Below, piece by piece: positions 38,295-46,799 of a stretch of 64,000 nt of DNA (its first letter is position 1; each line of letters begins with the position of its first letter). The DNA is from Paraburkholderia azotifigens. GTDB taxonomy: Bacteria > Pseudomonadota > Gammaproteobacteria > Burkholderiales > Burkholderiaceae. The stretch is from contig NZ_VOQS01000005.1 in the NCBI RefSeq assembly GCF_007995085.1, positions 2,294,001-2,358,000 of the forward strand, in the 5' to 3' direction. The notes beneath the pieces are model-generated. The model made no database searches, had not been told where the DNA came from, and worked only from the letters and a program-made list of their open reading frames with translations. A program made the position numbers and the translations under genes.

Positions 38295-38312
38295 CTGTGA
38301 ATATATACAGTA
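38293..38312. promoter_or_regulatory. LexA (SOS) box 1, TACTGT-N8-ACAGTA
   Basis: The N8 core is gaatatat, close to the alternating AT core of the E. coli consensus. It overlaps the -10 element of the minus-strand promoter, the usual repression geometry. Confidence 0.87.
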
Positions 38313-38328
38313 ATTCGAGATAGGGCAA
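38300..38328 (-). promoter_or_regulatory. Sigma-70 promoter of the SOS-boxed gene
   Basis: On the minus strand, -35 TTGCCC (38323-38328) and -10 TATATT (38300-38305) are separated by 17 bp. The start of transcription is expected near 38293, between the two LexA boxes. Confidence 0.7.
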
Positions 38329-38499
38329 GGCGAAGAGAAAGCTGTGCATCGGCACCTGCCGAAACGACAGGACACCCGTCAGGCAAGGAAGACGCGACCG
38401 CCGCCAGAGCGTGCGCGTAGCGTCGTCATCTGATGTGCATATCCAACGACTGTCCGACTGCAACTTTACAGATGTAAAAATGCACGCCACAATGCGACT

Positions 38500-38519
38500 G
38501 CTAATAACAATCATTCGCA
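38500..38519. promoter_or_regulatory. Candidate Fur box upstream of the TonB receptor
   Basis: The minus-strand reading tgcgaATGATTGTTATTagc matches the GATAATGATAATCATTATC-type Fur box at most positions. It lies 24 bp before the receptor ATG and is framed by AATGCGA...TCGCATT arms. It predicts iron-repressed expression. Confidence 0.65.
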
Positions 38520-38543
38520 TTTAAACGGCAAGGCAAGAGGACA

Positions 38544-40733
38544 ATGAAAGCAGCCAAAAACCACACGACCGCGCTACGGCCCCTCACGATGGCCGTTCTT
38601 CTCGCATTCGCGGCGAACCACGCAGGGGCGCAGTCGACGGAAGCGCAACCCGCCGCCACGGCAGGCGGCACCCGGAATCAGGCGACGCTTCCCGCCGTCA
38701 ACGTGACCGCACAGAACGATCCGGATCAGCCGTATGGGCCGACGCATGGCTACGTCGCGGAATGGAACTCGAGCGCGACGAAGTCCGGCACGCCGATTCT
38801 GGAGACGCCGCAGTCGGTGTCCGTCATCACGCGCGATCAGATCGAACAGCAGAACGCGCAGAACCTGAACGCGGTCGTGCGCTATACGTCCGGCGTGACG
38901 CCGGAAACACGCGGCAGCGTCGCGACGCGCTACGACCTGCTGAAAGTGCGCGGCTTCGACGCCGACACATACTGGAATGGCCTGAAGCTGATCAGCAACG
39001 GCTGGTACGCCGTGCCGCAGCTCGATCCGTACATGATGGAGCGCGTCGAAGTGGTGAAGGGCCCCGTCTCCGTGCTGTACGGACAGGCTGCGGCGGGCGG
39101 TCTGCTCGACATGGAAAGCAAGATGCCGACAGTGGTGCCGCTGCACGAAGTCGGCGTCGAGTTCGGCAACTACGGTCATGTGCAGGGCAAGTTCGACCTG
39201 TCCGGTCCGATTGCCGGCGACGACCGCTATCTGTTCCGCGTGACGGGCATCGCGCGCAAGGAAGATGGTCAGGTCAACATGACGAAGAACGAGCGCATCG
39301 CGTTTGCGCCGTCGTTCACATGGCGCCCGGATAGCAAGACGTCGCTGACGCTGTTCGGCCTCTATCAGCACGATCCGCGCAGCACGTCATACGGCAGCGT
39401 GCCGCCGCAAGGCACGGTGCTGTTCAATCCGAATGGCAAGCTGCCGGCCAACTTCTACGACGGCGACCCGAACTTCGAGAGCTTCAATCGCGTGCAGGAG
39501 TCGATCGGCTACAAGTTCGAGCGTCGGCTGACGAACACGTGGTCGTTCCGTTCGAATGCCCGCTTCCTCCATCTCGCGCAGGACTACAAGAGTGTGTACG
39601 CCGCTTCGCTCGAAGACGATCTGCGCACGCTCGATCGCGGCACGGCGGCATCGGCGGATAACCTGAACACGTTTGCAATCGACAACCAGGTCGAAGGCAA
39701 CTTCTCGACGGGGCCGATCGACCATACGCTGCTCGTCGGTTTCGACTATCAGCACTACGCGAGCAACTTCGACGCGGGCTTCGGCGCCGGGCCGTCGATC
39801 GACATGTTCGCGCCCGTCTACTATCAGGCGGTCACGCCGCCCGATCGCTATCACCAGATTCTGAGCGGCACGCAATACGGCGTCTATGCGCAGGATCAGG
39901 CGCGTTTCGGCAACGCGATCCTGACGCTCGGCGGACGCGAAGACTGGGCCAGCAGCAAGACGAACAACACGACGTACGATACGGCATCGAGCCAGTTCGA
40001 CCGCGCGTTCACGGGCCGTGCCGGCTTCACGTATGTGTTCAGCAACGGCATCGCGCCATACGTGAGCTACACGGAATCGTTCACGCCGCAGGCGGGCACC
40101 GACATCAACGGCAAGGCGTTCGATCCCGAGCGAGGCCATCAGTATGAAGTGGGCGTCAAGTTCCAGCCGAAGGGCTACAACGCGCTGTTCACGGCGGCGC
40201 TGTTTAGCCTGACGCGCGAGAACCTGCTGACCACGAATGCCGACAACCCGAACTTCCAGTCGCAGGCAGGCGAGGCGCGTTCGCGCGGCGTCGAACTCGA
40301 AGCGAAGATGAGCCTGACGGATTCGTTGAACGTGACGGCCAGCTACACGTACCTGAACACCGTCTACACGAAGGACAACAGCGGCCTGGAAGGCAAGCAC
40401 CTCGCCGGCATCCCGCAGAACCAGGCCTCGCTTTGGGCGTACTACACGATCGATCGCGGTCCGCTCGCCGGGCTGTCGATGGGCGCGGGCGGACGCTATA
40501 CAGGCACGACATACAGTTCCGACAACGACTTCAAGGTGCAGAGCTTCTTCCTCGTCGATGCCACGCTACGCTACGACCTCGGACGCGCCGCATCGCAGCT
40601 GAAGGGTGCCGAAATCTACGTGAACGCACAGAACCTGTTCAACAAGGAATATGTCGCGTCGTGCTATTACGGCAGCTGGTGTGCGTTCGGATATCGACGC
40701 CAGGTATTCGCGGGCATGAACTATCACTGGTAA
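38544..40733 (+). CDS. TonB-dependent siderophore receptor
   Basis: The 729-residue protein has a signal peptide (cleavage at AGAQ-S), a TonB-box-like region (LPAVNVTAQ), a plug domain with ETPQSVSVITRDQIEQQNAQNLNAVVRYTSGV and VEVVKGPVSVLYGQAAAGGLLDM, and a 22-strand barrel ending YHW. This is the FhuA/FoxA/FpvA-type ferric-siderophore receptor. A Fur box lies just upstream. No siderophore biosynthesis or ABC importer genes are nearby, so it probably takes up a xenosiderophore. Confidence 0.92.
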   Translation: MKAAKNHTTALRPLTMAVLLAFAANHAGAQSTEAQPAATAGGTRNQATLPAVNVTAQNDPDQPYGPTHGYVAEWNSSATKSGTPILETPQSVSVITRDQIEQQNAQNLNAVVRYTSGVTPETRGSVATRYDLLKVRGFDADTYWNGLKLISNGWYAVPQLDPYMMERVEVVKGPVSVLYGQAAAGGLLDMESKMPTVVPLHEVGVEFGNYGHVQGKFDLSGPIAGDDRYLFRVTGIARKEDGQVNMTKNERIAFAPSFTWRPDSKTSLTLFGLYQHDPRSTSYGSVPPQGTVLFNPNGKLPANFYDGDPNFESFNRVQESIGYKFERRLTNTWSFRSNARFLHLAQDYKSVYAASLEDDLRTLDRGTAASADNLNTFAIDNQVEGNFSTGPIDHTLLVGFDYQHYASNFDAGFGAGPSIDMFAPVYYQAVTPPDRYHQILSGTQYGVYAQDQARFGNAILTLGGREDWASSKTNNTTYDTASSQFDRAFTGRAGFTYVFSNGIAPYVSYTESFTPQAGTDINGKAFDPERGHQYEVGVKFQPKGYNALFTAALFSLTRENLLTTNADNPNFQSQAGEARSRGVELEAKMSLTDSLNVTASYTYLNTVYTKDNSGLEGKHLAGIPQNQASLWAYYTIDRGPLAGLSMGAGGRYTGTTYSSDNDFKVQSFFLVDATLRYDLGRAASQLKGAEIYVNAQNLFNKEYVASCYYGSWCAFGYRRQVFAGMNYHW

Positions 40734-40747
40734 GCACCGCGTCGGTT

Positions 40748-40779
40748 CGCGGGTTGACGGTACGCGCCGTCAACCCGCG
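40748..40779. terminator. Bidirectional terminator-like hairpin
   Basis: This perfect 13-bp stem CGCGGGTTGACGG/CCGTCAACCCGCG with a 6-nt loop lies between the receptor stop and the reductase fragment stop on the other strand. The U-tract is weak (agtttcg). Confidence 0.75.
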
Positions 40780-40797
40780 AGTTTCGAGCGCGGCCGC

Positions 40798-41013
40798 TTA
40801 CTGGAAGCCTGCCACGTCGTGCGGCACGTACGGCGCTTCGAGCGAGGCGACTTCATCTGAGGTCAGCTTGATATCGAGCGCCGCAATCGCATCGCTCAGA
40901 TGCTGCGGCTTCGATGCGCCGACAATCGGCGCGCTCACTTCCGCCTTGCCGATCACCCACGCCAACGCCACTTGCGCGCGCGGAATGCCGCGCGCCGCCG
41001 CGATCTTCGCGAC
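40798..41013 (-). pseudogene. Aldo/keto reductase, C-terminal 71 codons only
   Basis: The frame reads VAKIAAARGIPRAQVALAWVIGK ... SAPIVGASKPQHLSDA ... SLEAPYVPHDVAGFQ and stops at TAA 40800. It matches the C-terminal end of YajO-type aldo/keto reductases (NADPH-linked, about 325-345 residues). The open frame runs exactly to the first base of the IS6-type element at 41014, so the gene is cut there. An N-terminal piece of the same type lies at 54211-54497 in the same orientation. Not expected to be functional. Confidence 0.85.
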
Positions 41014-41027
41014 GGCTCTGTCACGTT
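41014..41027 (+). repeat. Left terminal inverted repeat of the IS6-type element
   Basis: GGCTCTGTCACGTT directly abuts the aldo/keto reductase fragment. Confidence 0.75.
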
Positions 41028-41054
41028 GACGAGGTGGTCACGTAAGATGTCGCG

Positions 41055-41789
41055 ATGAAGAAGACAAAATCGCTTTATCACGGCCATCGGTTCCCGGCGA
41101 CGGTCATTAGCCACGCGGTTCGGTGGTACTTCCGGTTCCAACTCAGCCTGCGTGATATTGAAGAGCTTCTTTTCGAGCGCGGTGTTATCGTCAGTTACGA
41201 GACGATCCGCCGCTGATGCGATAAATTCGGCGCGGGCTTCGCACGTCGCGTCAAGGCGACTCGCCGCAAACCCGGCAGCACATGGCATCTTGACGAAGTC
41301 TTCGTTACGTTGCGCGGTGAGCCTTATCTGCTCTGGCGGGCAGTCGACCAGCACGGCGCCCAACTCGACATCCTGCTGCAGAAACGTCGCGATAAGGCCG
41401 CGGCGAAGCGCTTCTTCAAACACGTGCTGGCCGCCTGTCCCGACGCGCCGCGAAGGATTGTCATCGATCAGTTGCGCAGCTATCCGGCTGCGAAAGCCGA
41501 AATTCCCGATCTGGCAAACATCAAACACGTCTTCGTCAAAGCCAGTGCACGGGTGAACAACCGTGCCGAAAATAGCCATCAACCTACGCGTGAGCGCGAG
41601 CGCCGGATGCGTGGTTTCCGCGATCCTGATCGCACACAAGCGTTCTTAGCGAGCTTCGGACCGGTTCGCCAGCACTTCGCGTTCAAGCGACATTTACTGC
41701 GTGCATCACTCTATCGCAAACGGCTCGCCGCACGTTTTGCCGGATGGCATCGCTTCACTGGGCTCACCCAAGATCCGTCCGATTTCTGA
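41055..41789 (+). pseudogene. IS6-family transposase with an in-frame TGA
   Basis: The frame starts MKKTKSLYHGHRFPATVISHAVRWYFRF, typical of IS6 transposases, and continues through WHLDEVFVTLRGEPYLLWRAVDQHG (first DDE Asp), VIDQLRSY (second Asp) and a Glu region near NRAENSHQPTRERER. TGA at 41214-41216 replaces the conserved Trp in SYETIRR-W-CDKFG, cutting the protein at residue 53. A single TGG to TGA change explains it, and the rest of the frame is intact. Confidence 0.88.
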
Positions 41790-41830
41790 GCAAATGTACG
41801 TTCTGTGCCCACTTGCGTCTCGAAGACCTT

Positions 41831-41844
41831 AACGTGACAACGCC
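41831..41844 (-). repeat. Right terminal inverted repeat of the IS6-type element
   Basis: It reads GGCGTTGTCACGTT on the minus strand and differs from the left end at two positions, a degree of decay that may prevent transposition. Confidence 0.7.
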
Positions 41845-42243
41845 GTCCGGCGAGCAACACGAATACGAGCAGGAGGATGCCGCGCATGAAGCCGAGGCCG
41901 GCACTTGATGCCGGCCGCGACGTCGACGCTGCGGCAGGCTCGTCGATCACAGCTTCTTTCGTGCGACCGCCTGCCAGCATGCGTCGCTACGATGCCAGAT
42001 TCGAGCAACATTGCAACACCTCGTCGATGCGATGCAGGCGCAAGTACGGCATCGCAACGGATCGGGGGTCGACTACCGTCGACCGCATTGGTGTCGACAC
42101 TTGCCACTCCATCCGTACCTCGAGAGTCCGGATTGACATTGCGCGCCAGACGAGCCATGTAGTTGTGCTCGCAACAGGCATCGCCGTATAGGAACCGACC
42201 GCTCATCCTATATTGCCCGATGATTTTGAACGGGAGCTTGTTG
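41845..42243. other. Gene-poor stretch right of the IS element
   Basis: No convincing gene is seen in these 399 bp. A perfect 8-bp hairpin GGCCGGCA-cttga-TGCCGGCC lies at 41896-41916. A short hydrophobic minus-strand frame (MRGILLLVFVLLAG, from 41885) runs into the IS end and could be the start of a membrane protein cut by the element; this is weak. Confidence 0.4.
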
Positions 42244-42480
42244 CTACGCTTCAACTGGCTGGATATTGCATGGGGGGCGAGGCATCGGCTCGTCGTCAAC
42301 GAATGCGATGCCGCACCGCGCGGCAAACACGAGGGCTGATCGCCTGTTCGCAAAATACCCCAGATCACCAAGCGAGGTGGCCTCGCCATCTTCCTCGAGA
42401 ATGGATACGCGCGCGACGAACGTATTTCCGTTTCTTGCTACCGATGGTTGTATCGCTACGCTCTGGTGATAGAAGTGCAT
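42244..42480 (-). CDS. Small conserved-type hypothetical protein
   Basis: The 78-residue protein starts MHFYHQSVAIQPSVARNGNTF and contains SLGDLGYFANRRSALVFAARCGIAFVDDE, a compact alpha/beta protein of a kind common in Burkholderiaceae accessory regions, with no known function. The start at 42480 is supported by ctggagac 6-7 nt upstream; the 37 extra upstream codons were dropped. It lies downstream of the phasin gene on the same strand. Confidence 0.6.
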   Translation of the reverse strand: MHFYHQSVAIQPSVARNGNTFVARVSILEEDGEATSLGDLGYFANRRSALVFAARCGIAFVDDEPMPRPPCNIQPVEA

Positions 42481-42648
42481 AACGTCTCCAGTCTGGTGCA
42501 GGTGCGGCGGTAATGCACGAGGTGATCGCTTGAATGGCAGCGTCGCCAAACCCATCGCCATCGCCTTCGGAACGGCTTGCCGCCACCCCATTCAAATGGG
42601 CGCGGCTCAGTCCCTCGGTCGTGCAGATGCAGTGTCGGTTCCCGGTCG

Positions 42649-43206
42649 TTATCGCTTCACTGTCTGCAATACCGGATCGACTGCACGCCTGGCGTTCTTC
42701 GCGGCTGCCGAGGCCACCTCAAGGTTACTTCGTGTCGCCTCGATCGCTTGATGACCGCTGCTCTGCAGGGTTTCGTAGAGTGTATTGGCAGCCGCAATCG
42801 CGGAATCCAGTGCGGTCAGGGTGGCCTCTGAACCCGCCGGCGCGTTCCTGGTGACGTCCTCTACAACCGACTTCATCTGGCGGCCGTACGTCTCACATTG
42901 AGCCTTTCCAATCCGCGCGAATTCGACCTGCGTGGCTGACACGAGGTCGAAGACCTGGCCGCAGTAACTCTGCATCCGGTCCGCCATGAGCGAGGCAGCG
43001 CTGTTCTGCATTGCGGGCCATTCCTGCGGCTCCTTGATCGACAGCGACTTATGCGCCAGATCCGACGTGTCCTCAAGCGTCGACCGGACCGCCTGCGCGT
43101 TCAGTGCGGCCAGTTTCCCGAGGTTCTCGACGGCCTGGTTACTCATGTCGAAAAAGAGGCGGAGATAGGCCTTCCGGGTTTCAGCAACCTGTTCCTGGGT
43201 CAGCAT
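42649..43206 (-). CDS. Phasin-family protein
   Basis: The 185-residue amphipathic helical protein reads MLTQEQVAETRKAYLRLFFDMSNQAVENLGKLAALNAQAVR at the N-terminus and has the phasin_2 pattern throughout. Phasins coat polyhydroxyalkanoate granules. The start at 43206 follows acaggagttt. No PHA synthase is nearby; stand-alone phasin genes are frequent on Burkholderiaceae replicons. Confidence 0.88.
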   Translation of the reverse strand: MLTQEQVAETRKAYLRLFFDMSNQAVENLGKLAALNAQAVRSTLEDTSDLAHKSLSIKEPQEWPAMQNSAASLMADRMQSYCGQVFDLVSATQVEFARIGKAQCETYGRQMKSVVEDVTRNAPAGSEATLTALDSAIAAANTLYETLQSSGHQAIEATRSNLEVASAAAKNARRAVDPVLQTVKR

Positions 43207-43350
43207 GATGAAACTCCTGTATGGGCGATCAGGCGCAGACGCCGCACTATGAGGGGCGGGCGACATGCGACAGCGGAATTGGGTGATTGGACCGACGGTG
43301 CGCGCGAGGCGTGCACGCGCATGACCGGTGGTCTGCAGGCGGATTGAGGG

Positions 43351-43548
43351 TCAGTGTTTTCGGACAACGGCTCGAAGAATTGAATCGCCGTCGTGAGTGA
43401 GGCGGAGACGCTGGGCGCCGGACGAGACATGCTCCAGGGCGATGAGTTGGCGTTCCAGCAGGGTGTCGAGTTCTTCTCGGTTCAGGTCAATTTGCTCGGG
43501 CGCGGCAGCGACCAGCATCAGGGTAGCGAATTCGTGCGGGCTCAGCAT
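43351..43548 (-). CDS. Small hypothetical protein, 65 residues
   Basis: It reads MLSPHEFATLMLVAAAPEQIDLNREELDTLLERQLIALEH and continues to VLRAVVRKH; a winged-helix-like pattern is possible. A gcggagacacatct site precedes the ATG at 43548, and codon use is normal for the replicon. Small proteins of this pattern occur widely in Burkholderiaceae, often beside phasin genes; the function is unknown. Confidence 0.65.
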   Translation of the reverse strand: MLSPHEFATLMLVAAAPEQIDLNREELDTLLERQLIALEHVSSGAQRLRLTHDGDSILRAVVRKH

Positions 43549-43872
43549 AGATGTGTCTCCGCTTTAATCTGGATTGAACGCCGTCGGGAAGCATCAATGT
43601 TTTGACGCGGCCGACCGGTTCGTATTGGGTACTAGTTCCAGTCTTTTGAGCGCCGGCTTTGCGAATTCTGTAGCCTTCAAAGCCGGGAGACAAATGTTAA
43701 ATCGGAATCGAGGACGATACAGAATGAAAAATATATATGAACAGTGCATCGTTGATAGGGCCTCGTGACCACAAAGCGCCAGTCAGTTATGTTCGCGCCT
43801 AGCCATGCGTTCAAACGTCTGTAGCAGGCACGGGTCGGCCAACAGCCGCCATTGATGCACCATTCCCCGTGG
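43549..43872. other. Intergenic stretch, 324 bp
   Basis: This AT-richer noncoding DNA lies upstream of the small gene at 43351 and downstream of the phnA-like pseudogene. It probably includes the promoter of the former around 43600-43760. No gene is recognised. Confidence 0.45.
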
Positions 43873-44212
43873 TCACGCCTTCTTGACGAATTCCGATTTC
43901 AGGCTCATGGCACCAAAGCCATCGATCTTGCAATCGATATCGTGGTCACTGTCCACCAGCCGGATATTTTTACCTTGGTGCCCATCTTGATCACGCCAGC
44001 CGAACCCTTCAGTTTCAAGTCCTTGATGACGGTGACGGTATCCCCATCCTGCAGGACATTTCCGGCTGAATCGCGATAAACCCTGTCAACTGTTTCGGTC
44101 GGCACAGTTGCTTGCCCCGACCATTCATGCGCACACTCCGGGCAAGTGTAGACGCTCCCATCTTCGTATGTGAACTCGGAATTGCATTTCGGGCAGGGGG
44201 CAATGCGCTCAT
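43873..44212 (-). pseudogene. phnA: PhnA-family (YjdM) zinc-ribbon protein, two frameshifts
   Basis: Piecing three frames together gives [50 protein letters not shown] and finally [10 protein letters not shown], a normal 113-residue PhnA. One C is missing in the run at about 44190-44195 and one A in the run at about 43972-43977, so the gene is 340 instead of 342 nt. Both lesions are one-base losses in homopolymers, so they may be sequencing errors rather than real decay. Two CxxC pairs of the zinc ribbon remain readable. Confidence 0.8.
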
Positions 44213-44376
44213 GTGTAATCCTTGGTGCCTGACGAGGGCAATGAAAGCGCGAAAGTATAGCGTGTCCGGTACGTTGGTCATCCTGCCGCGCTCACCACGT
44301 CACCATGTTGAGCGTCCGCTTTCGGGATGCCTGACGGTCCGCTTCGGGTCGACATCAGGCGCCCATACGCGAGGAG

Positions 44377-44826
44377 TCATTGCGCCGTATCCGCGACAGC
44401 GAGCATCGATCGACGGCAAATGACAGCGCCGCAATGACATGAGTAGTGGGCGCGGATTTCGTCGGTGATCTCGCCGTCGACTGCCAGGCCGTAATCGATG
44501 AAGAGTTCGTCTCCCGGCTTGATGGCGATGAGGGCATGAATAAACACTCGATCACCTGTCTCGATGGCCTCGCAGTTTGGTGCGCAGGCGTGGTTGATGA
44601 AGCGCGCGCTGTTTCCACCGCGACTGCCGTCGATGACCCGTCCGTCGGAAAGACCAAATACGAAAGTGTGCCCGTTCTCCGATTGCTGACGGGCGGCGGC
44701 ACGTCGCCAGTTGGTCACTTCGCCTGCGTATTCGATGAGCCGCTCGCCTGCGGCGATCGGTTGTAATGCAAACACACCCCTGCCGTGCACAGGAGAGCGT
44801 CGTGCTGTGATGCGTCGTCGATGCAT
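44377..44826 (-). CDS. SET-domain protein (lysine methyltransferase-like)
   Basis: The 149-residue protein has the SET core: RSPVHGRGVFAL, the SAM/substrate motif RFINHACAPNCEA (NHxCxPN) and ELFIDYGL (DY), plus a post-SET CHCGAVIC cluster that can hold zinc. It would methylate a lysine of a protein; the target in bacteria is unknown. The start MHRRRITARRSP at 44826 is chosen over 44907, whose extra 27 residues look unrelated to the fold. An HU gene lies divergently 320 bp away. Confidence 0.82.
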   Translation of the reverse strand: MHRRRITARRSPVHGRGVFALQPIAAGERLIEYAGEVTNWRRAAARQQSENGHTFVFGLSDGRVIDGSRGGNSARFINHACAPNCEAIETGDRVFIHALIAIKPGDELFIDYGLAVDGEITDEIRAHYSCHCGAVICRRSMLAVADTAQ

Positions 44827-45146
44827 TGAGTCGTCCGTTCGTAGTCGGTGCGCGCTGATCATCCCGCGAGCGGCGAGCATAACGCTGCGATCAAACGTCT
44901 TCAACACACGATATCAAATTAGATGCAACTAACTGGCTGGCGCACACGCATCACGAACCAGCTTCGCCATGACGACCGTCTACAGCGAAGGTGGTCTGCC
45001 GGATGTCGCGGGACGGCAAGAGGGCAGGAGAACATGAAACAGGCTACAGCGGCTCCGCTCGCGCGAGTTGCCTTGCACTCCGCACATGCGTTAGGGTGTC
45101 CGCTCGTCCCGTAATACGCGGGAGTCACACAGAGGAAGTTTCTTAC

Positions 45147-45425
45147 ATGAACAAGCAAGAACTCATCGACGCCATCGCTGCCAGCACGGGCGAAAGCAAG
45201 TCCAGCACGGGCGAAGCCATTGACGCCATCCTTCAGGTCGTGACGGCGGCCGTCACGCGTGGCGAGGCGGTTCAACTGGTGGGCTTCGGCTCGTTTTCCA
45301 CTGGCGCACGCGCTGAGCGCGCGGGCCGTAATCCTGCGACGGGCGAGACGATCACGATCCCTGCCGCGAAAACCGTCAAATTCACCGCGGGCAAGGCGTT
45401 CAAGGACGCAGTCAACGCGGTGTAA
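45147..45425 (+). CDS. HU-family DNA-binding protein
   Basis: The 92-residue protein [28 protein letters not shown] ... [45 protein letters not shown] has the HU helical body and the beta-arm RNPATGE with its intercalating proline. An agaggaag site precedes ATG 45147. It is a paralogue expected in addition to the core HU gene and may compact or mark this accessory region. Confidence 0.93.
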   Translation: MNKQELIDAIAASTGESKSSTGEAIDAILQVVTAAVTRGEAVQLVGFGSFSTGARAERAGRNPATGETITIPAAKTVKFTAGKAFKDAVNAV

Positions 45426-46799
45426 GGTGTCTGCAAAATCCGGGCTCCGATTTCGGCGGCGCGCCAACAGCCGACGTCAGAGTTCAGGAGACGATGTTTA
45501 CCCCGACCGGCGGAGTCCGATGAGGTTCGCTCGCGGTTCCGCCGACCGGGTGATCAGCGATGGGAGAAACTCAAGCGAGATGGGCATTGCATCGCGCGGG
45601 TGGCGATCGTCGAGGGATTGAGCATCTGATGGGACTGACGGCCGCTCGCTGATGGAGACCGAGGTCGGGCGTATCCGCCCTGCTATTCGCAACGGGGCTT
45701 TCCTCTGACTAAGGATTCAGGATGCCTTTGAAGTTACTCGGCGAGCGAGTTGAGCGTTACGAGCGAATGCTGTAATTCCGTCAGCGCCTGATGAAGATCG
45801 GTTTGGAGTATTGAACCTGCGACAAGGTGGCGTTCGCCGAGTTGAACGATCACTCCGATGCTGCAAGCAGTTCCTCGGGTGTGTTCGGCACAGTCGGCAG
45901 TTCGGCGGGCGTTTCTGTGTATTGAGTTTGAAGGCAGGTATGTGCCAAACGAAATCGAGCGCAACGCTTGCGGTGCAAACGTACGGAGCGCAACTAGAGA
46001 TTTCTTCAAGCGTCAGGGTGTTGGACGTGGTGGCGACACTCCAACTCTATCCGTCCCGCCTCGAAAGGTGTTACTGCAGGGAAACGGCTGCTTCATCGAC
46101 TGATTGCAGACGGATTACGCGGACAGGTGCGTATCAGCAGTATGCTGACCGGCCAGCGATACCGCATATTTCAATGATGGTGCCTCGGTCCGGTATGCTG
46201 GAGATGTCGAGCACGCCCCGAGCATCAACACGCGCCTCGGATAGAGTTGTACAAGCGTTGACCGACCAGCTCGTTTTGCCACTGTGACCCCGTCAACGCG
46301 CGACCCAGTAGACTCGCTTGTGTTAGCGTTCGGGCAAGCAGATGAGTCCGGTAAACTGTATGAGCATCGCGTAGGTAAAAAATAGACCGTGGGTGAGCAT
46401 TACGCCATGAGTGGCAGGGAGGCTTACGGTGAATTAGTATTCCTGATCTTAAGGCAGAGGTCGGAACAGAGACCAGTTTCATGCGCAACGCGCTCGGAGG
46501 GCGCAAGGGGCTAGTGAGGATGGCGGATGATCGCTCTGCCTCAGGTGTGGCGTTTGGCCTGCCAATGCAATGGTGGCTGGCTTCAGCGCCGTGTAAGACA
46601 GGCCGTCGAGGACCCGGTCTACAGCGGCGCACGAGTCCTCTTGGACATCACCTTGCGCGACGTTCGTCGGTAACGGAAAATCCCGCGGCACCAAGCCGAC
46701 CTGATAGCGCCAGATCGAATGGGCCGCCGGGCACAGATGTTGAAAGCATTCCTGAAGGCGTTCAGTTCATCTTCTCTATCTACCTACCAATTGCAAGTG
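45426..46799. other. 1.4-kb gene-poor stretch inside the accessory region
   Basis: I see no gene that I can support. A minus-strand frame 45734-46009 ends VAGSILQTDLHQALTELQHSLVTLNSLAE and could be a small or decayed gene, but it has no clear start. Composition is patchier than in the flanks, suggesting remnants of old insertions. The last 100-200 bp must hold the pucR promoter. Confidence 0.45.

Larger units (their letters stand above)
41014..41844 (+). mobile_element. IS6-family insertion sequence, 831 bp, degenerate
   Basis: Imperfect 14-bp terminal repeats GGCTCTGTCACGTT (left) and the complement of aacgtgacaacgcc (right; 12 of 14 match) enclose an IS6-type DDE transposase gene. The size is typical of IS6. 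The 8-bp flanks (ttcgcgac and gtccggcg) do not match, so there is no target duplication, which points to a later rearrangement or an IS6-mediated deletion rather than a simple insertion. Confidence 0.8.

Noticed and set aside
40953..41639. 228-residue minus-strand frame across the IS6 element
   Set aside because: It is the reverse of the transposase gene and reads through the element end into the reductase fragment.
41845..42389. Several 60-186-residue frames right of the IS element
   Set aside because: None has a start with ribosome site, domain or codon pattern; described as gene-poor instead.
46225..46632. 135-residue minus-strand frame
   Set aside because: No recognisable features; irregular composition and no ribosome site.
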